10,205 nt of DNA from Flavobacteriales bacterium (GTDB taxonomy: Bacteria; Bacteroidota; Bacteroidia; Flavobacteriales_F; PHOS-HE28): positions 1 to 10,205 of the forward strand of contig JAGQVR010000096.1 of NCBI GenBank assembly GCA_020437875.1, in the 5' to 3' direction. Under the pieces are notes generated by a model. That model was not told the DNA's origin. It saw only the letters and a program-made list of their open reading frames with translations, and searched no databases. Of the stretch, positions 6,689-10,205 are shown one piece after another. The stretch's first letter is position 1. The number at the start of each line of letters is the position of its first letter. A program made the translations under genes and the position numbers.

Positions 6689-7060
6689 ATGAAAAAGATC
6701 CTGATCATCGAAGATGAGACCATCATCTCCTTCGGCTACCGCCTTCAACTGGAGCGGATGGGTTTCGAGGTGACCGGAACGGCACGAAGCTCCGATGAGG
6801 CCGAAGCCCTGTTGGAAGGCGAGATGCCCGACCTCATCATCATGGACATCTACCTGAAGGGCACGAAGAACGGTCTCGAGCTGGCCCAGGAGATCCACAG
6901 TCGTAAGCCGGTGCCCATCCTCTTCCTCACAGCCAGCACCAAACCGGAGGTCATCAGTGCCATCCACGCCTTGAAGGACTGCCAGTACCTGAGCAAGCCG
7001 ATCAATGCGGACAGCCTGGAGGACATGCTGCGCCGGTTCGCGCAGGCGGAAAAGGCCTGA
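6689..7060 (+). CDS. Single-domain response regulator (receiver only), second copy
   Basis: This is a 123-residue CheY-like receiver without an output domain. Key residues are Glu8-Asp9-Glu10 (ILIIEDE), phospho-acceptor Asp53 in LIIMDIYLKG, switch Thr81 in LFLTAS and Lys103-Pro104 in LSKPI. The MDIYLKGTKNGLELA stretch is characteristic of the receivers that pair with PAS/HisKA_2 kinases and of the RpfG/LytR-like 'DIxLxGxxDG' group. It starts at the ATG at 6689; an in-frame ATG at 6641 would overlap the end of the upstream regulator and adds 16 residues without the beta-1 pattern, so I reject it. It is only distantly like the receiver upstream, so a recent duplication is unlikely. The kinase gene begins two bases after its stop, which implies translational coupling and a shared signalling path. 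Confidence 0.95.
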   Translation: MKKILIIEDETIISFGYRLQLERMGFEVTGTARSSDEAEALLEGEMPDLIIMDIYLKGTKNGLELAQEIHSRKPVPILFLTASTKPEVISAIHALKDCQYLSKPINADSLEDMLRRFAQAEKA

Positions 7061-7062
7061 CC

Positions 7063-7746
7063 ATGAAGGCGAGCGCTGAACAGGCGGAACGATTGCATGG
7101 ATTCTCGCATGACCTGCGGAACCGGTTGATCGGTCTGCAACAGGTGCTCGAACGCTTCAAGGAGGACACGACCGCGGAGGAGCGCGATGAATTGCTCCTC
7201 TACGGCGAACAACAATACTTCAAGGCTTTGCGCGAGGTGGAAAGCCTGATGGACGATCTGCAGGTGGCCCGTGGCGGCATACGGCCCGAATTCCAGTCCG
7301 TTGACCTGAATGCACTGGTCATGGAGCGGGCTGAACTGCTCCGTTTCCGCTATGAACGCAAGGGCCAGCAGCTCCTGCTCGATCTGGACGCTTCCCTGAC
7401 GATCGATTCCGACCCCCGGGTGCTCGCCGACCTGATGGATGCCCTGCTCTCCAACGCCTCCAAGTTCTCACCCACCGGTTCGACCATCGAGGTGCGGCTC
7501 CGGTCCGGGGATGACGGGATCATCCTGGAAGTGCAGGACCCTGGCGTGGGCTTGTCCACCGAGGACCTGGCCCGGGTATTCGAGCGCTTCGCCTGGCTGG
7601 AAAGCCGGCCGACCGCTGCCGAATCCCAAGGACGCGGCACCCTGGCCCGTGCGAAGGGATGGGCCCGTGCCCTCAACGGAGAGCTCCGTGCTTCCAGCCC
7701 CGGTGCGGGCCGTGGATGCACCTTCCGGTTGGAACTGCCGAGGTAG
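7063..7746 (+). CDS. Soluble sensorless histidine kinase
   Basis: This is a short (227-residue) cytoplasmic histidine kinase with only the catalytic core and no membrane segment, PAS or GAF domain. The HisKA helix carries the probable phospho-acceptor His16 in GFSHDLRNRL. The HATPase_c domain follows: the N box has Asn131 in DALLSNASKFSP, the G1 box is DPGVG (159-163) and the F box is VFERFAW (172-178). The G2 region is unusual, with GRGTLARAKGWARALNG (190-206) in place of the common GTGLGLAI, so GxG is kept but the next Gly-Leu is lost. The gene starts two bases after the receiver gene, with an AAAAGG about 8 bases before its ATG. Either of the two upstream receivers could be its partner or could carry an upstream signal to it. 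Its stop is six bases from that of the convergent NYN gene. Confidence 0.92.
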   Translation: MKASAEQAERLHGFSHDLRNRLIGLQQVLERFKEDTTAEERDELLLYGEQQYFKALREVESLMDDLQVARGGIRPEFQSVDLNALVMERAELLRFRYERKGQQLLLDLDASLTIDSDPRVLADLMDALLSNASKFSPTGSTIEVRLRSGDDGIILEVQDPGVGLSTEDLARVFERFAWLESRPTAAESQGRGTLARAKGWARALNGELRASSPGAGRGCTFRLELPR

Positions 7747-7752
7747 GCCGAC

Positions 7753-8688
7753 TCAGTCCGTGGGCTGCATCTCGTACGCCCGCTTGATCTGCTTGGCTAC
7801 GCGCTGGCCACGTGCGTTCACCGCGACGTTGAACTCCAACATGTCACCCACGCGCAGGTCACCGAACTCCGCATCGAGCAGGTCGTCCTTCAGGAAGAAC
7901 AGGTTGTTGTCCGGGAAGCGGATGAAGCCGTAACCGTTCATCAGGCTCATGACCGTGCTGCGATGCCGTGATTCGGGGTCGAGGTCAGCTGGCAGGTCCT
8001 CCATGTCCCGCATGCGATCATCGCGCGCCACGAAACAGTCCATGATCAGTTCATCCTCCTCCTTCAAGCCCTCGTCGATGAGGTCGTGCATGGGAAGCGC
8101 ATAGGTGACCTCGTTCCAGAGGTCGGTGCTGGTGCGGGTGTACTGTTGCTCGCCCGTCTCCGCATCGGTGAACTCGAAGTCCCAGCCGAGCAGCATGGTC
8201 TTGCAACCCAGGGCGTGCAGCTTGCGCACCAGTGGCACATGGTCCCCATCCGAAGCCACGAGCACCACCACATCATAGCGCTTCAGCATGCAGAGCTCGT
8301 AGGTCTCCAGCGCCATCAGCACATCGATCCCCTTCTCCTTCTTGCGCCCCATCATATCCTTCAGGGGCAGGTAATGGGTCTGCACGTTGTTGTACATCAG
8401 CACATCATCGAACACCCGATCATGGTACAGCTGATTGGGCTTCTCATTGGCCTCCCGTGCGCTGAAGCGACCGCGGAAGAAATGCGCATCGATGATGTGG
8501 CAGAGGTTGGGCTTGGTGCCTTCGCGCTCGGCCACCATGTGCCTCACATAATCGTGCAGACCGCCGATGTGGATACGACGCCTGTGGTCGTGGACGTAGT
8601 TGTAATAATTGCTGACGTGGGTATAGTAGCTCCCGTCATAGAACACCCCCACCTTCAAAGCCGGATTGCCCGCATTCGTCATTGGCAT
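7753..8688 (-). CDS. NYN (PIN-like) domain protein with C-terminal cold-shock-like domain
   Basis: This is a 311-residue cytoplasmic protein that probably binds and may cut RNA. The N-terminal NYN domain (LabA/PIN-like, about residues 10-205) opens with VGVFYDGSYY (Asp18), and has KGIDVLMA (Asp122) and LVASDGDHVPL (Asp147, Asp149). These are the acidic residues expected to hold the catalytic metal in PIN-fold nucleases. After an acidic linker (about 205-242) the last 65 residues look like an OB-fold cold-shock domain: STVMSLMNGYGFIRFPDNN at 244-262 parallels the G-x-I-K-x-F...KGFGFI and D-V-F-V-H RNA-binding signatures, and the domain ends with a VAKQIKR strand. The Met at 8688 is the first ATG in frame; Met3 is an alternative start. 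It is a single gene, divergent from the secreted-protein gene and convergent with the kinase. Its cellular target is unknown. Confidence 0.94.
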   Translation of the reverse strand: MPMTNAGNPALKVGVFYDGSYYTHVSNYYNYVHDHRRRIHIGGLHDYVRHMVAEREGTKPNLCHIIDAHFFRGRFSAREANEKPNQLYHDRVFDDVLMYNNVQTHYLPLKDMMGRKKEKGIDVLMALETYELCMLKRYDVVVLVASDGDHVPLVRKLHALGCKTMLLGWDFEFTDAETGEQQYTRTSTDLWNEVTYALPMHDLIDEGLKEEDELIMDCFVARDDRMRDMEDLPADLDPESRHRSTVMSLMNGYGFIRFPDNNLFFLKDDLLDAEFGDLRVGDMLEFNVAVNARGQRVAKQIKRAYEMQPTD

Positions 8689-8755
8689 GGATCATGGATG
8701 AGGGGGCGAAGTTAACCGCGTGACCTCCCCGACGCCATCTATCTTGCATGCCCTG

Positions 8756-9313
8756 ATGCGCGCCTCGCTCGTCATCCTGACCATTCTCGTGGCATGCCTC
8801 CATGGGATGTCCGCACGCGCCCAGGCTCCCGCGGCGGTGCTCACCTTCTCCCGTTCGGTGAGCGTTCCGTTGAACGCACTTCAACTCTTCGATGCCGCCA
8901 GTGACGCATGGACCTGGACGTTCGGAAAGGAGCCGGGCGCCAGGGTGTTGAGCTCCGACCGGTCCACCGGCATCATGAAGGGGACCGCGCGGCTGAACTT
9001 CCGGTCGCTGATGTTGACCGGTCGCGAGGAGTCCATGGGCACGGTGAGCTACCAGTTGCTGATCCAGGTACAGGCCGGTGAATGCCGGATCACGATATCG
9101 GAGCTGACCCATACCGGGAACCGGAACACGGCCCGTGGTGGCATCCACCTGAAGCAGCTGATGCGCACCGATGGTGATGCCCAGAAGACGGAAGGGCTGA
9201 GCCGGACGAACGTGGAGCGCCTGCACGGCGAACTGCGCGCCGCGTCGACCGAACACCTCACAGGCCTTCTCCAGGCCTTCGAAGCCCGGTTGCGAGCGAG
9301 CGTGGAGCGGTAA
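8756..9313 (+). CDS. Secreted DUF4468-like protein
   Basis: This is a 185-residue protein with a clear N-terminal signal peptide (MRASLVILTILVACLHGMSA followed by RAQA), cleaved probably after Ala22 or Ala24. It is not a lipoprotein by the lipobox rule, because the Cys at residue 14 lies inside the hydrophobic core and is not preceded by a usual L-x-G/A pattern. The mature part fits the Bacteroidota DUF4468 (TBP-like fold) pattern: a hydrophobic strand, a helix ending in WTWTFG, VLSSDRSTGIMKGTARLNF, a SYQLLIQVQAGECRITIS strand pair, then a polar helical tail. The function of this family is unknown to me. The ATG at 8756 puts the signal peptide at the N-terminus; a GTG at 8720 in frame is the longer alternative. 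It is followed 35 bases later by the membrane kinase gene, so the two may be co-transcribed. Confidence 0.76.
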   Translation: MRASLVILTILVACLHGMSARAQAPAAVLTFSRSVSVPLNALQLFDAASDAWTWTFGKEPGARVLSSDRSTGIMKGTARLNFRSLMLTGREESMGTVSYQLLIQVQAGECRITISELTHTGNRNTARGGIHLKQLMRTDGDAQKTEGLSRTNVERLHGELRAASTEHLTGLLQAFEARLRASVER

Positions 9314-9348
9314 CCCTTGCCGGCGTGCGGCCGTTCAAAGGCCCTGCG

Positions 9349-10205
9349 ATGATCCAATTCAAGCGCCTCTCCTTGCGGTCCTGGCCCCTGGCCACCGGTG
9401 CGCTCGTATCGGTGTTCATCATCTATGGCCTCGTCCTCATATCACGTTCCAGGCAGCTTCAACAGAAGATCGCCAAGGAGGTGAACCTGCTGAACGACCT
9501 GAGCCAGATCGGTGGATCGATCAACCAGCTGGGACTGACCCACCGTATGGACGTCGGCACACGGCAGTTCCAATGGCCGGGGGAGCTCATCAAGGTACAG
9601 GCATCGATCGGTATGCTCGGCGACGAGTACTCCGGCGCGCCGGGCATGGACGAACTGCCGCGCGCGCTCGGCGAGCTGCTGCACCAGGCCGATTCGCTGC
9701 ATACCAATGCGATGGCGCATCAAGGGACCTGGAGCGAGCACCGTCCCAATGAGGTGGTCTTCGATTTCATCCTTCAACGCGCCCAGTCGGCGATCGACCG
9801 GACGACGCGCAAGGTGCATGAACATGGCCTTGGCACACATACGGCCACCCTGTCCGATCGATGGGATGAGGCACAGCTCCTATTGGTGGCGGCCTGTCTG
9901 CTGGCCATCGTGTTCGCCTGGCTGGTGGGGGTGAGCAACAAACTCCTCCTGCAGAGCCGGCTCCGGTCGGAACAGCTGGATACCGCACGCCAGAACCTCG
10001 AACGCACCAACCAGGAGCTGCGCGAAACGATGCTGAGCAAGGAGGAGAAGGAGGTGATGTTGAAGGAGATCCACCACCGCGTGAAGAACAACCTGCAGAT
10101 CGTGAAGAGCCTTATCCGGTTCCAGATGGACCAGGTGAGCGACCCGAAGACCATGGAGCTCTTCAACGAGTGCGTGAACCGTGTGAGCGCCATGGCCCTG
10201 GTGCA
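9349..10205 (+). CDS. Membrane histidine kinase, HisKA_2 type (C-terminus cut by window edge)
   Basis: This is an inner-membrane sensor kinase; 285 codons are visible and the frame is open to the window end. Membrane helix 1 is at about 12-32 and helix 2 at about 176-196, bracketing a roughly 140-residue periplasmic, mainly helical sensor region with no domain I recognise. No HAMP domain is evident. A charged coiled coil (about 200-238, with SEQLDTARQNLERTNQELRE) leads into the HisKA_2 motif KEIHHRVKNNLQIVKSLIRF at 239-258, where His243 is the likely phospho-acceptor. The ATP-binding domain must lie beyond the window. Kinases of this family commonly phosphorylate stand-alone or non-DNA-binding regulators, so the receivers 2-3 kb upstream are possible partners, though nothing here proves it. 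The start at 9349 is 35 bases after the preceding stop. Confidence 0.93.
   Translation, partial: MIQFKRLSLRSWPLATGALVSVFIIYGLVLISRSRQLQQKIAKEVNLLNDLSQIGGSINQLGLTHRMDVGTRQFQWPGELIKVQASIGMLGDEYSGAPGMDELPRALGELLHQADSLHTNAMAHQGTWSEHRPNEVVFDFILQRAQSAIDRTTRKVHEHGLGTHTATLSDRWDEAQLLLVAACLLAIVFAWLVGVSNKLLLQSRLRSEQLDTARQNLERTNQELRETMLSKEEKEVMLKEIHHRVKNNLQIVKSLIRFQMDQVSDPKTMELFNECVNRVSAMALV

Noticed and set aside
7747..7752. Terminator between the convergent kinase and NYN genes
   Set aside because: Only six bases separate the stops and no stem-loop is visible; if termination occurs here it must lie inside the opposing coding sequence.
8707..8714. Possible -7 element (TAACTTCG, minus strand) for the NYN gene
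   Set aside because: It is one mismatch from TAnnTTTG and no TTG is found at 17-23 bases upstream.
8086..8715. 209-codon plus-strand frame across the NYN gene
   Set aside because: It is antisense to the NYN catalytic residues; the His/Ile/Val-rich product is not a recognisable protein.

Overview
The window looks like chromosomal DNA of a GC-rich member of the Bacteroidota, plausibly a Flavobacteriales-type lineage. Four things point this way: a Bacteroidota-style GlmU-like sugar nucleotidyltransferase, a probable DUF4468 secreted protein, mostly weak or absent Shine-Dalgarno sequences, and one promoter of the Bacteroidota form TTG-N18-TAnnTTTG. Assignment below phylum level is inference. Coding density is very high and no gene-free stretch exceeds about 140 bases. 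I see no tRNA, rRNA, CRISPR array, insertion sequence or sign of recent transfer.

Left block (1-5030, minus strand, read right to left): DUF47/PhoU-like protein, PiT phosphate transporter, M48 membrane metalloprotease, and GlmU-like sugar nucleotidyltransferase, which runs off the left edge. The DUF47 and pit genes are 4 bases apart and are surely one operon. The protease follows after 76 bases and the GlmU-like gene 20 bases after that, so read-through is possible. The operon has a good candidate promoter at 5051-5079. Just upstream of it lies an 11-bp-period direct repeat that resembles a response-regulator (Pho-type) box.

Middle block (5167-6131): a PaaY/gamma-carbonic-anhydrase-like hexapeptide protein (plus strand) converges on a small two-helix membrane protein (minus strand). 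The small protein has the TM-pore loop-TM layout of a potassium channel but no canonical selectivity filter.

Signalling block (6238-7746, plus strand): two stand-alone receiver-domain response regulators followed by a soluble histidine kinase without a sensor domain. The spacing is tight (25 and 2 bases). This looks like a compact phospho-signalling module with no DNA-binding output of its own.

Right block: a minus-strand NYN-domain (PIN-like) protein fused to a C-terminal cold-shock-like domain, a plus-strand secreted DUF4468-like protein, and the first 285 codons of a membrane histidine kinase of the HisKA_2 type, which runs off the right edge.

Most of this is ordinary core and signalling content. 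I do not see a clear new multi-gene system. The items most worth a second look are the filter-less channel-like protein, the repeat element upstream of the phosphate operon, the alternative hairpins before the protease gene, the NYN-cold-shock fusion and the sensorless kinase/receiver module.
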